Positions 25,909-33,907 of a stretch of DNA of 64,000 nucleotides are shown piece by piece (positions within the stretch are counted from its first letter, which is position 1; each line of letters begins with the position of its first letter). Under the pieces are notes generated by a model, which did not search any database, was not told the DNA's origin, and was given only the letters and a program-made list of their open reading frames with translations. The position numbers were made by a program, and so were the translations under genes. The DNA lies in assembly GCA_964622545.1 (NCBI GenBank), contig CAZUQM010000038.1, positions 1-64,000 on the forward strand, given 5' to 3'. This DNA comes from JAFGLZ01 sp964622545. Lineage in GTDB: Bacteria; Planctomycetota; Phycisphaerae; UBA1845; JAFGLZ01.

Positions 25909-26366
25909 GGGCGTGGCCCCTTCGAGGTATGGGCTCGGATGCCGGTCCGATAACATCGGGGACGGACCTCGCGCCGTCGGCCGATCTACGGCCGGTCCTC
26001 CGCAAGGGGTATCGGCAGGATACGGCGGTGTGTTTGGGCCGGCGCGCTGGCGGCAGCCGGCTTGCGTGCCGCGCCTGGCCGTGGCGAACCGGGACGCGGT
26101 GGCGGAGGGCGCTGCGGCGAACAGAGAAGCGACCGTCAGGGAGCTGTGTTGTTGCAGCGCTGGAACAGCAACGCTCCTTGACAGTCCTGTCTCCGGCGGC
26201 GGCCACGAAGCTGGGAAACCCGCAGATTCAAGTGGGTTGGGCTGCCAGTGTGGGCGGAGAATTCGTGTCGTCCACCGCTACCTCGACAAGCTCGGTTCGC
26301 GTGAAGCGGTGAGGCATCCACGCGGTTTTCTGGGCAGGGGTCTTGCAGGTCCGTTCGGCCGGCCGG
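25909..26366. other. Intergenic stretch with palindromic repeat
   Basis: No gene is supported in this 458-bp gap. It contains the 109-bp palindromic repeat (26129-26237). The flanks are GC-rich and non-repetitive as far as I can tell. Confidence 0.5.
26129..26237 (+). repeat. 109-bp palindromic intergenic repeat, copy B
   Basis: Left arm GCGACCGTCAGGGAGC and TGTGTTGTTG, loop CAGCGCTGGA, right arm ACAGCAACGCTCC, then TTGACAGTCC. The tail ends near GCAGATTCAAGTGGGT. Length equals that of copies A and C. Here the loop change (CAGCGCTG) itself is palindromic, suggesting compensatory drift that keeps the hairpin. Confidence 0.8.
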
Positions 26367-27692
26367 TCAGCTCCACATGTCGTGCAACATGTTCAGGGAC
26401 GCGTCGATCATGCGGCTGCCGGCGTCGGCACAGAGCCAGCGACTGAGGACGGGTTTGGCCCCGTACGCGCCGCGATCCGCCTGGTCGGTCGTGGGCACGT
26501 AGGTCGAGCTCCGGGCGTTGGCCAACTCAACCACGAACGTGCGTTCGGCGGGGGAGTAGTGCTTGGCCTGGAGTCCGAGCCTGACGAAGACCTCGGCCGG
26601 CAGGGCGATGAGACCCATCTCACCGATACGCATCGTCTGGACGGGTACGTCGGCGATCTGGCCGTCGTGGGGCCAGGTCTCACCGCGCTGGAGAATGTAG
26701 TCGTCCTTGGCGGACCGCTTGGGCTTGTCGCGGAGCTTCTGCATCTCGGCGCGGAAGGCCTCGTCGCGTGTGTAGTAAGGGATGGCCAGGACCCGCACCT
26801 TGCTGTCGAGCTCGATGTGGGTCATCGGCTCGGCCAGGCCCGAGGCGTGCAGGGCGACGCCGGCCAGGCCGCGTCCGATAAGCTCGGCCCGTTCGGGCCC
26901 GCCGCGCGGCAGGTTCGTGGGGTCGTGCACGACGTGGTTGATGTCGCCGCAGGTGCCTTGCATCACGAGGGTCACGACGTCCCGGCCATGAACGGCCGCG
27001 ATGGACCTGGCCAGCACGCCGGGCCAATCGGCCGAGATCGCCTTGGCCCGGCCGCCGCCGATCACGTCGACGTGCAAGGCGAAGTTGACGGCCATGGCGA
27101 TGAGGTTCTCGTCCTCGTCCACGAGGCTCAGGGTCTGGACCTCGGGGTCGACCGGGCCGGCGGTGCCCATGATCTGGTCGCCGCCGCGGCCCTTGCCGAA
27201 GACCTCGGAGCCGTCCTTGAGACGAAAGAGTCGGTTGTAGGCGTAGCCCTCGGCCCAGCCGCTGCCGGCGCGAAGGGAGACGGTCTTGAGCGAACCGGCC
27301 GCTTGGGCCGCCGCCTCGGCGATCTTGCCCGGCAGGGCATCGCGCCATGCGGTGTGGATGGGGATGTGGCCGCTCTTGCGGGTCTCCGGGCCGGTGTGGG
27401 TGTGCGTGGCGCAGATCATGATGTCCTGCGACGGGATGCCGAGCTTGGCGTTGATGAGCGCCTTGGCCTTGTCGGCGGAGTCCTGGTCGATGCAGATCAG
27501 ATCGCACGAGACCAGCACGAGGCGTCGGGAGGCGTGCTCGAGGACGATAGCCTTGGCGAAGAGGTCGTCGCGGACGGATTCGGCCTTGCGGTCATGGAAG
27601 TAGCCGGCCATCGAGACGCCCAAGGGGGGCGTGATGACGACCTCGGCGCAACCGCCCTTGCAGGTCGCGGGAGCTTCGAGTTGCTCGGGCAT
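26367..27692 (-). CDS. Neutral/alkaline ceramidase-domain protein
   Basis: This 441-aa protein matches the N-terminal catalytic domain of neutral ceramidase: GCAEVVITPPLGVSMAGY at the start, CATHTHTGPE near 93-102 with the zinc-binding His residues, and the loop GTCGDINHV with the probable nucleophile region. The C-terminal immunoglobulin-like half of full ceramidases (about 650 aa or more) is absent, and no signal peptide is seen, so the activity may be on another N-acyl or amide substrate. AGGAG precedes ATG 27692. Confidence 0.75.
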   Translation of the reverse strand: MPEQLEAPATCKGGCAEVVITPPLGVSMAGYFHDRKAESVRDDLFAKAIVLEHASRRLVLVSCDLICIDQDSADKAKALINAKLGIPSQDIMICATHTHTGPETRKSGHIPIHTAWRDALPGKIAEAAAQAAGSLKTVSLRAGSGWAEGYAYNRLFRLKDGSEVFGKGRGGDQIMGTAGPVDPEVQTLSLVDEDENLIAMAVNFALHVDVIGGGRAKAISADWPGVLARSIAAVHGRDVVTLVMQGTCGDINHVVHDPTNLPRGGPERAELIGRGLAGVALHASGLAEPMTHIELDSKVRVLAIPYYTRDEAFRAEMQKLRDKPKRSAKDDYILQRGETWPHDGQIADVPVQTMRIGEMGLIALPAEVFVRLGLQAKHYSPAERTFVVELANARSSTYVPTTDQADRGAYGAKPVLSRWLCADAGSRMIDASLNMLHDMWS

Positions 27693-27720
27693 GGCGTTCT
27701 CCTAGTGAGCGGGGCCTGGT

Positions 27721-27921
27721 TCAATCCTCCAGGTCTTGGGTGTCGATGTCCAGCGGGGCGTGCATGTGCTCCTCGGAATGCGGTTCGGTCAGGGCTCGGT
27801 AGGCGCAGTAGCCGCACAGGCTGAGGACCACACCGACGCTGCCGACCATCATGACCCAGCCGGCGGGCGTCAGTCCGGCCCGGCCGATCTCGGCGGCGAT
27901 GATCGTGGTGTGCGCGATCAT
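27721..27921 (-). CDS. Small membrane subunit of the adjacent NSS transporter
   Basis: This 66-aa protein has one hydrophobic helix (GWVMMVGSVGVVLSLCGYCAY) followed by RALTEPHSEEH and an acidic tail. Its ATG at 27921 overlaps the TGA of the transporter gene at 27918 (ATGA). MetS-like small subunits of methionine/alanine importers have this length, topology and gene order, so a subunit role is likely by analogy. I do not see the exact MetS sequence. Confidence 0.65.
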   Translation of the reverse strand: MIAHTTIIAAEIGRAGLTPAGWVMMVGSVGVVLSLCGYCAYRALTEPHSEEHMHAPLDIDTQDLED

Positions 27922-29810
27922 GACACGACCTCCTCGGATGCCTCGGCGTCTCGATGCCGCTGGATGATGCCCGCAAAGCGGCCCTGGTAGGCGAGCTGGC
28001 TGACGACGAGTGTGGCGATGAGCAGCATGACCAGGCCGATGAAGACGCCCCGTGCGATGGACGCCTGGGATTCGGCCTCGGACCGGGCCTTCTTGGCCTG
28101 GTCGGCTACGGCACGGAGCGGTGGGGGCAACGCGTTTGCGTCGATCGAGGGGCCGGCTCCGAGCATCGCGTCGAGCTTCCGCTCGGCGATCCGGGCCTGC
28201 TGGTCGGTCTGGGCCTCGCCCATGGGGAGCTGGGCATCGTCGGGCAGGTCCAGCCACTGCCGTCCGAAGTGCTGGTAGGCGGCCTGCATATAGACCGCAC
28301 GTTCTGCGTCTCGGCCGGCGACGCCGGGGCTCATGCTGGCCACGTAGCCGGGCGCGTTCACGTACACCCAGGACACGAACACGATGATCAGGAACGAGGG
28401 CGTGACATAGCGGATGACGAAGCCGAAGACCCTGGGCAGGCGCATCTCGGCGCCGCGATGGGCCTCGGCGATACCCTCCTTGACGCCCAGCACCCAGCCG
28501 AAGATGAGGACCTGACCCGTGGCGCAGATGTAGATCATGAGCTGGGCGACCCAGAAGTCGGCATGGTCGAGGGCGATGGCGTTCTTGCTGAAGTACATGA
28601 TGGGCAGGGCGCCGCTCAGCGTGATCAAGCCGAGCACGGTGACGCTGCCCTTGCGGCGCAGGCCGAACCCCTGCTCGAGAAAGGCGATGGCGGGTTGGAG
28701 CATGCTGAGCGAACTGGTCAGGGCGGCCAGCCAGAGCAGCCCGAACCACAAGCCGCCGAACCAGCGTCCGCCCGGCATGAAGTGCATGATGGAGGGCAGC
28801 GTCACGAAACCCAGGCCGAACGTGCTGCCTTTGGCGTTCTCGGGTCCGAGGAAGAGGAAGGCCGTCGGCACGACGATGAGGCCGGCCAGGACGACCTCGC
28901 AGAACTCATTGGCGCTGGTGGCGCTGAGCCCGCTCAGCACGACGTCGTCGTCCTTCTTCAGATAGCTCGCGTAGGTGAGAATGAGGCCGAAGCCGAGACT
29001 GAGCGAGAAGAAGATCTGACCCGCCGCGGCCAGCCAGACGCTGGGGTCTTGCAGCTTGTCCCAGTCGGGGTTCCACATGAAGCCCAGCCCGACCTCGATG
29101 TGCGGCAGCGTGAGCACGCGGACGAGGATGATGATCGCGCAGCCGATGAGCAGCGGCATGGCCACCTTGCAGAAAGCCTCGATGCCCCTGGTGACACCGC
29201 GGTAGATGAGCGCGAAGTTCGCGGCGAAGCTGATCGCCACGCAGAGCAGCATGCCGGAGCCGAGCGAGGTGAACACGCGCCCGTGCTCGGCGAGGCCGCA
29301 TCGCGTGCCGAAGAAGTCGCCCGATGCGCCCACGACGCTGCCGACGACGGCGTCGTGCGTCGCGGCGTCTTGGGTGGCCTGGGCGAACATGTGATCGAAC
29401 GTGCCGCGGAAGAACTCGACGGTGTAGTAGAGGCACCAGGCCTCGATGAAGACGTAGTACATGTAGATGACGACGGGCAGCATGAGCTGGAGGGCGCCGA
29501 TGCATCGCGAGATGGGGTGGCTCCAGATCGCCGCGAGGATGGCCGGCGGCGTGTTGACGCCCCGGCGCCCGCCGAGACGGCCCATCGTCCACTCACACCA
29601 GCAGATCGGGATGCCCAGCACCAGGAAGCTGATGATGTAGGGGATCATGAACGCGCCGCCGCCGTTGTTGACGGCCTGGCCAGGAAAGCGCAGGAAGTTG
29701 CCGAGTCCGACGGCCGAACCGGCGACGGCCAGGATCACGCCGATCTTGGTGCCCCAGTTCTCGCGCCCGTCGCTGAGGGCGGGGGGAGGTGTCGCGTTCG
29801 TTTGAGCCAT
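27918..29810 (-). CDS. Sodium-dependent transporter, SNF/NSS family
   Basis: This 630-aa transporter has about 12 helices. It begins with the family signature WGTKIGVILAVAGSAVGLGN (Na+ and substrate site residues) and includes the long central block IFFSLSLGFGLILTYASYLKKDD. Sodium-coupled amino acid uptake is the usual role. ATG 29810 gives a short cytoplasmic N-terminus before helix 1. A soluble segment between helices 11 and 12 (about 545-600, MGEAQTDQQARIAERKLDAM) is an insertion not found in LeuT-length members. The small subunit gene overlaps the stop. Confidence 0.9.
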   Translation of the reverse strand: MAQTNATPPPALSDGRENWGTKIGVILAVAGSAVGLGNFLRFPGQAVNNGGGAFMIPYIISFLVLGIPICWCEWTMGRLGGRRGVNTPPAILAAIWSHPISRCIGALQLMLPVVIYMYYVFIEAWCLYYTVEFFRGTFDHMFAQATQDAATHDAVVGSVVGASGDFFGTRCGLAEHGRVFTSLGSGMLLCVAISFAANFALIYRGVTRGIEAFCKVAMPLLIGCAIIILVRVLTLPHIEVGLGFMWNPDWDKLQDPSVWLAAAGQIFFSLSLGFGLILTYASYLKKDDDVVLSGLSATSANEFCEVVLAGLIVVPTAFLFLGPENAKGSTFGLGFVTLPSIMHFMPGGRWFGGLWFGLLWLAALTSSLSMLQPAIAFLEQGFGLRRKGSVTVLGLITLSGALPIMYFSKNAIALDHADFWVAQLMIYICATGQVLIFGWVLGVKEGIAEAHRGAEMRLPRVFGFVIRYVTPSFLIIVFVSWVYVNAPGYVASMSPGVAGRDAERAVYMQAAYQHFGRQWLDLPDDAQLPMGEAQTDQQARIAERKLDAMLGAGPSIDANALPPPLRAVADQAKKARSEAESQASIARGVFIGLVMLLIATLVVSQLAYQGRFAGIIQRHRDAEASEEVVS

Positions 29811-29946
29811 GGTGTTGGTACCGGTCCGGTATCGTGGCCGCGCCAGAAGGGCATGATCGTGGGAACGAGCGGGGTTTTCAAGGTTGTCGGTTGGCTGTGT
29901 GCGTGTCTCGAAGGATGGCTCACCAGCCTTTAAGAAAGGATCTCCA

Positions 29947-30012
29947 GTGTGGCACGGCCGCCCCCGGCCGTGACGATCGACTTGGCCAGCCGAGGGCGGC
30001 TGGGCCACATGG
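29947..30012. repeat. Copy of the GGCGGCTGGGCCACA repeat family, inverted pair
   Basis: GTGTGGCACGGCCGCCCCCGG at about 29948 and AGCCGAGGGCGGCTGGGCCACAT at 29990-30012 flank a short unique spacer and face each other, the same arrangement as at 14845-14915. No gene lies between 29811 and 30096. Confidence 0.55.
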
Positions 30013-30096
30013 CGCGCGGTCCCATGCGACGTGTCAGCTGTTCCTGCAAGGGGCTTGGTAGGTCCTCTGGGCGGCGGGGCAATCGGCCGGGTGGGA

Positions 30097-30756
30097 TCAC
30101 CGCGGCCCGCGGTCCTCGAAGGGGCGGTTGTAGGTGGGCGGCGGTCCGAGCTCGCGACGGAGCTCGCCGAGCATGGCCAGGACGTGGGCCTTGTCGCGTT
30201 TGGCCCGGAAGGTGCCCTGAATCTGGGCCTGTCCGAGCAGGTCCTTGGGCCGCCCCGATCGTCGGAGGGGGGCCAGCTCGCCCGATTCGATCTTGCCGCG
30301 GATCCGCGAGCCGAACCATTCTTCTTTGAACGTCAGGAAGCCGGCGCCCTCGTAGCTGATGCTGACGGGGCCGGTGCCGATGACGTAGCAGAACGTCGCG
30401 TTGCACTGCGTGCTCTCGACGAACGTCCGCCCGGGAATGGGCTTCCAGAAGGCGTTGACGTGGACCACCTGGCGGATGAGCTGGGACGGGTCCTGCTTGC
30501 TGGGTCGGACGCTGCGTAGGATGAGGTCAAGGCTGCCGCGGGCATCCAGGCTGTAGTAGGCCTCGTCGAACTGCTCGTAGAGCTCGCTCGGGGGCTGGTC
30601 GGGCTTGAACGAGCGGATGCGGAGTTCGGTCTTGTGGCGCGTGCACCCGGACGCGAGCGTCATCAGGCCGAGGATCAGAAGGCCGTATCGTGGCGCCTGA
30701 CGACCACGGGGACGCAGGACCGATCGTCGATTGCTTCGTGGCCGGCTAGAGGTCAT
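30097..30756 (-). CDS. Predicted lipoprotein, unknown function
   Basis: This 219-aa protein has a basic N-terminus, hydrophobic segment YGLLILGLMTLASGC with the lipobox Cys near residue 38, then a mature domain with strands LRIRSFKPDQPP, VHVNAFWKPIPGR and CYVIGTGPVSISYEG. The start at 30756 overlaps the stop of the amidohydrolase gene by 11 bp, so the two are one operon. Family unrecognised. Confidence 0.6.
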   Translation of the reverse strand: MTSSRPRSNRRSVLRPRGRQAPRYGLLILGLMTLASGCTRHKTELRIRSFKPDQPPSELYEQFDEAYYSLDARGSLDLILRSVRPSKQDPSQLIRQVVHVNAFWKPIPGRTFVESTQCNATFCYVIGTGPVSISYEGAGFLTFKEEWFGSRIRGKIESGELAPLRRSGRPKDLLGQAQIQGTFRAKRDKAHVLAMLGELRRELGPPPTYNRPFEDRGPR

Positions 30757-31657
30757 CGTCCAAGACGCTCCCGTCTCGGTCGTCGTCGGGCTCGGCGGGC
30801 GCCTCGATACCGAGGACCCCGAGGGCGTTGTGCTCGGCGATGGCCCGCAGCCGCTCACGTGGGATCACGGGCAGGCTGGTGCCGTGGACGATCTGATTGA
30901 CGCTGTAGAGGGCTTCCAGACAGGCGGTGGCCGTGGCGTAGGGGAACCCGCTGCCGAACAGCAGCTTGTCGATCACGCCCTGTTCGTAGGCGGCCAGCAG
31001 GACGTTGTAGGCCGTCCAGGGCTGCCGCAAGAGGCCGCTGATGTCGGCGTAGACGTTCGGTTGCTTGGCCAGCAGCATGACGCACTCGTGAAACCACGGG
31101 AAGCCCATCTGGGCGACGACGATCTTGAGGTCGGGCAGCTCGCGCGCGATCTCGTCGAGGAGCAGCGGCCGGCCATACTCCAGCTTGGCCTCGCGTGAGG
31201 GACACGCCGCGTAGTGGAAGCACACGGGCAGGCTGGATTCACAAGCCTCGGCATAGACGCGCATCGCGCCCGTGCTGGAGGGGTGGAAGTCTTGCGCGGC
31301 GGGTGCGACGGCGATGCCGGACAGCCCGAGTTCGTCGCGCGCTCGCCGGGTCTCCTCGATCGCCAGGACGGGATCGGCCGGGTCGACGGCCGCAAAGCCG
31401 ATGCAGCGATCCGCCTGGGACTTCACGTACTGGGCGATGAATTCGTTCGGAACGTGGCAATCCAGGTACGCGCTGCGAAAGCCGATGATGACGGCCTTGT
31501 CGACGCGCTGGCAGGCAGCTTGATGCTCTTCGGGACCGGCCTGAGGAAGCTCTGCCGGGGCGAGCCGGACGCTGCCGGGCCCGGACACCTGACCGAATCG
31601 AGCCTTGCCGAGCTGCTCCGGCGATCGCCAGAGATGGGTATGACAGTCGATGATCAT
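30746..31657 (-). CDS. Amidohydrolase-2 family metal-dependent hydrolase
   Basis: This 303-aa TIM-barrel protein begins MIIDCHTHLW, the His-x-His metal site of the amidohydrolase-2 (uronate isomerase or ACMSD-like) group. The second His region is VCFHYA near 145 and the catalytic Asp or substrate loop is LLFGSGFPYA near 235. It hydrolyses or decarboxylates a small aromatic or sugar acid, but the exact substrate is unknown. ATG 31657 is chosen since the motif begins there. Confidence 0.75.
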   Translation of the reverse strand: MIIDCHTHLWRSPEQLGKARFGQVSGPGSVRLAPAELPQAGPEEHQAACQRVDKAVIIGFRSAYLDCHVPNEFIAQYVKSQADRCIGFAAVDPADPVLAIEETRRARDELGLSGIAVAPAAQDFHPSSTGAMRVYAEACESSLPVCFHYAACPSREAKLEYGRPLLLDEIARELPDLKIVVAQMGFPWFHECVMLLAKQPNVYADISGLLRQPWTAYNVLLAAYEQGVIDKLLFGSGFPYATATACLEALYSVNQIVHGTSLPVIPRERLRAIAEHNALGVLGIEAPAEPDDDRDGSVLDDDL

Positions 31658-31789
31658 AGGCAGAAGCAATCCAATCCGCACGTCCGAATTCGGGGGTTGG
31701 TAGGCATTCGCTTATAGCATCCCACGGCGAGGAGCGTCAAGCCGAAGAGCGCGGTGGAGTCACGGTACCCGCCACGGTAGCCGGGCGGC

Positions 31790-32063
31790 GGGAGGATGAC
31801 GCGGGGAGACGGTGGTGGGCGCTGGGCCCGAGGGGCGGGACGCTTGATAGCGGCGACGACGCCGGGGCAGCAGCGCACCGAGGCCGAAGAGAGCAACCGC
31901 GCTTGGTTCGAGCGGCAACATGATCGTGTCGTGGGGTGGCGATAGTGAGGCTGTCCAAGATGATCGAGCCGTTGGCGGCGTCATCGGCGTCGATCCTGTA
32001 GTAAGGGCGTCTGAGGTGGGCATAGCTGTTCATGCTCACGGAGCCGTTGATCAGCCATGGCAT
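31790..32063 (-). pseudogene. Decayed PEP-CTERM protein fragment
   Basis: Reading from ATG 32063 on the minus strand gives about 50 residues ending DSLTIATPRHDHV. Shifting one frame then yields DTIMLPLEPSAVALFGLGA followed by LLPRRRRR, a clear PEP-CTERM-type end (Pro-Glu-Pro changed to LEP, hydrophobic helix, Arg run). So a frameshift near 31920-31940 breaks a short PEP-CTERM gene, and the frame continues beyond the Arg run into unrelated sequence. GGGGGAGG precedes ATG 32063. The neighbouring gene at 32326 is an intact PEP-CTERM protein. Confidence 0.6.
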
Positions 32064-32249
32064 GACAGATCCTCCCCCTTTCTGGCCAGAGGTGGTACGC
32101 GTGGCCAGGGCGATATCTCGCGAGCCGAGACACCGACGCTGTTGACCCCCTCGGACATGCCAGGAGGAGCACAGGGCTCCCCTGAGCTGACTTTGGTGAG
32201 ACCTGGGACTACCTGGGTAGGGGGCGGAACAGTCGGCTGCAAAGAAAAG
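32064..32249. other. Short intergenic stretch
   Basis: Between the broken PEP-CTERM fragment and the terminator of the next gene I see no gene or clear promoter. Confidence 0.4.
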
Positions 32250-32276
32250 AAGCCCCCTGGTCGGCCCAGGGGGCTT
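32250..32276 (-). terminator. Intrinsic terminator for the PEP-CTERM gene
   Basis: AAGCCCCCTGG at 32250-32260 and CCAGGGGGCTT at 32266-32276 form an 11-bp perfect stem. On the minus strand it is followed by a T-rich CTTTTCTTTG, as expected for an intrinsic terminator. It lies about 50 bases past the stop at 32326. Confidence 0.85.
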
Positions 32277-32325
32277 GTATGAGCGGAGGTAGGATTCTTG
32301 TGCTAAGAGCCTATGTGTTCAGGCT

Positions 32326-33360
32326 CTAGCTGCGGCGACGGCGGGCGAGGCTCAGCAGAGCACCACCGATGCCGAAGACCGCGACGGTGGCGGGCTCGGG
32401 GATCGCCCCGACGATCGTGTCGTACAGATCGATCGAAGCATTCGAGATCGCCACGTTGCCATCGAACGCGTAGTTGAAGTTGACCTTGTAGTAGTCGTTC
32501 TTGGAGCCGTCGTAGGTGTTGATGTTCTCGGAGCCGCTCGTGGTGAACGGGATCTCGATGGCATCGCCACCGGCGAGGTCGGCGAGGTCCGTGCTGAGGT
32601 GCACGGCGACGTCCTTCGGATAGATGCCGCTATCCTGGACACCGAGCTCGGTCAGAGTGACGGTGCTGAGGTACGGGATCGCCTCATTCAGCGACTCGTT
32701 GAAGTTGACGAGCGTGCCAAGGCCGATCGTGAACAGGCCGAGCACCTCCATCTCGCCAGTGACGCTGGCCGAAAGGCTGGCCGAGACATTGCCCGAACCG
32801 AGGGCCGTGTAGGTGGCCTGGCCGATCGGCGCGACGTTGAACTGACCATCAGGACCGATCAGAACTGGGCTCGGGATGCTCAGGTCGAGGGTGTTGATCG
32901 AGCCGGAGGCGTCGAGACGCAGCTCGACGGGCACGAGGCCGATGACCTCACCGTTCAGGGTGACTTGATCAAGGGCAACGCCCTGGGCCGAACCGCCGAG
33001 GCCGTCGACGGACAGGTTCGACAGCGAGGCATCGTCCAGCGTGGTGAACAGGCGCTCGAAACCGACCGTCGCCGAGCCGTCCGGATCCTTGTTGACATTG
33101 ATCGTGTCAGGATTCGTGCCGATGCCAACGGTCTGATTGTTGAAGCTGATGCTCACGCTCGCCCAGGTGCTGACGGGCCAACCGACCCAGCTGTAATAGG
33201 TACCACTACCGCTCAGGGTAGCAGAACCGCCGGCTGTGATGTCGGCTGTCAGCGACTGGCTCGCTCCATCGAAGTTCACCCCATACGATCCCAAGTCCGC
33301 GTACGCGCCGCTCGCGAGACCCACAACTAGTGCAACAGCTATAGCAGTAACCTTCCCCAT
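32326..33360 (-). CDS. PEP-CTERM sorting-domain protein
   Basis: This 344-aa exported protein has a signal peptide (VTAIAVALVVGLASGAYAD) and ends IPEPATVAVFGIGGALLSLARRRR, the PEP-CTERM signal cleaved by exosortase in exopolysaccharide-producing bacteria. The middle is beta-rich, with many Asp/Ser/Gly strands (SISFNNQTVGIGT, LRLDASGSINTLDLS), as in extracellular matrix proteins. ATG 33360 has AGGAGG eight bases upstream. The matching exosortase is not in this window. A long leader and a putative promoter at 33552-33580 precede it. Confidence 0.85.
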   Translation of the reverse strand: MGKVTAIAVALVVGLASGAYADLGSYGVNFDGASQSLTADITAGGSATLSGSGTYYSWVGWPVSTWASVSISFNNQTVGIGTNPDTINVNKDPDGSATVGFERLFTTLDDASLSNLSVDGLGGSAQGVALDQVTLNGEVIGLVPVELRLDASGSINTLDLSIPSPVLIGPDGQFNVAPIGQATYTALGSGNVSASLSASVTGEMEVLGLFTIGLGTLVNFNESLNEAIPYLSTVTLTELGVQDSGIYPKDVAVHLSTDLADLAGGDAIEIPFTTSGSENINTYDGSKNDYYKVNFNYAFDGNVAISNASIDLYDTIVGAIPEPATVAVFGIGGALLSLARRRRS

Positions 33361-33907
33361 CACAAGAACCTCCTCTCAAAAGACCCTTTCACTCCTACGG
33401 CTATAGAGGTTGGCAGCACAACAACAGCCTCGCAAGGCTTAAGCCGCTACCTGGCGATGTGACTTGTCGAAGCAAGGAGTAACTTGAGAAATGAACCCTC
33501 TCCCCTTCGACTTCCCCATAGACCTCCTGCCGCTCTCCCTTACTGATACGTATTGTGACCGGGAGCCGAAGGGATGTCAACAACAAAATCCTAGTTCACA
33601 CAAACTTCATCCTCTGCCTTGACGGCTGCCGGCGGTCGATCGATCGCGGACAGGCCTGGGGCTGGGCCGGTGTAGTATATAAGATACTGTAATTATGTTA
33701 CTTATGATTCGGGCATGGCGTGCTCGCACCAGCCCCGAGGTCATCTGGGCAGGCCAGATTGAACACGAAAAGAATTGCCGAGATTTCCAGGCGAGGCCTG
33801 CCTGCGGTGGTCCCTCTGAACGATCGCGAAGTGAATGGGATCGGGGGCAGATGGGCTCACGCCGAGGTGTCCGTTTGGGGCGGGCCTATCGCGGCCAACG
33901 GTGCCGA
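33361..33907. other. Intergenic region upstream of the PEP-CTERM gene
   Basis: The 547-bp gap holds a putative promoter (33552-33580, minus strand), a leader of about 180 nt with a small hairpin AGCCT-CGCA-AGGCT at 33426-33439 and the palindrome GGCTTAAGCC at 33436-33445, and an AT-rich block at 33673-33710 (TATATAAGATACTGTAATTA within it) that stands out from the high-GC background. I see no gene. Confidence 0.5.
33552..33580 (-). promoter_or_regulatory. Putative sigma-70 promoter for the PEP-CTERM gene
   Basis: Read on the minus strand, TTGACA (33580-33575) is separated by 17 bp from CACAAT (33557-33552). The -35 box is perfect; the -10 matches four of six. The start codon lies about 185 bases downstream, giving a long untranslated leader. 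Confidence 0.5.

Noticed and set aside
27954..29933. A 659-codon open frame opposite the NSS transporter
   Set aside because: Highly acidic, low-complexity antisense translation of a strongly conserved transporter; not a gene.
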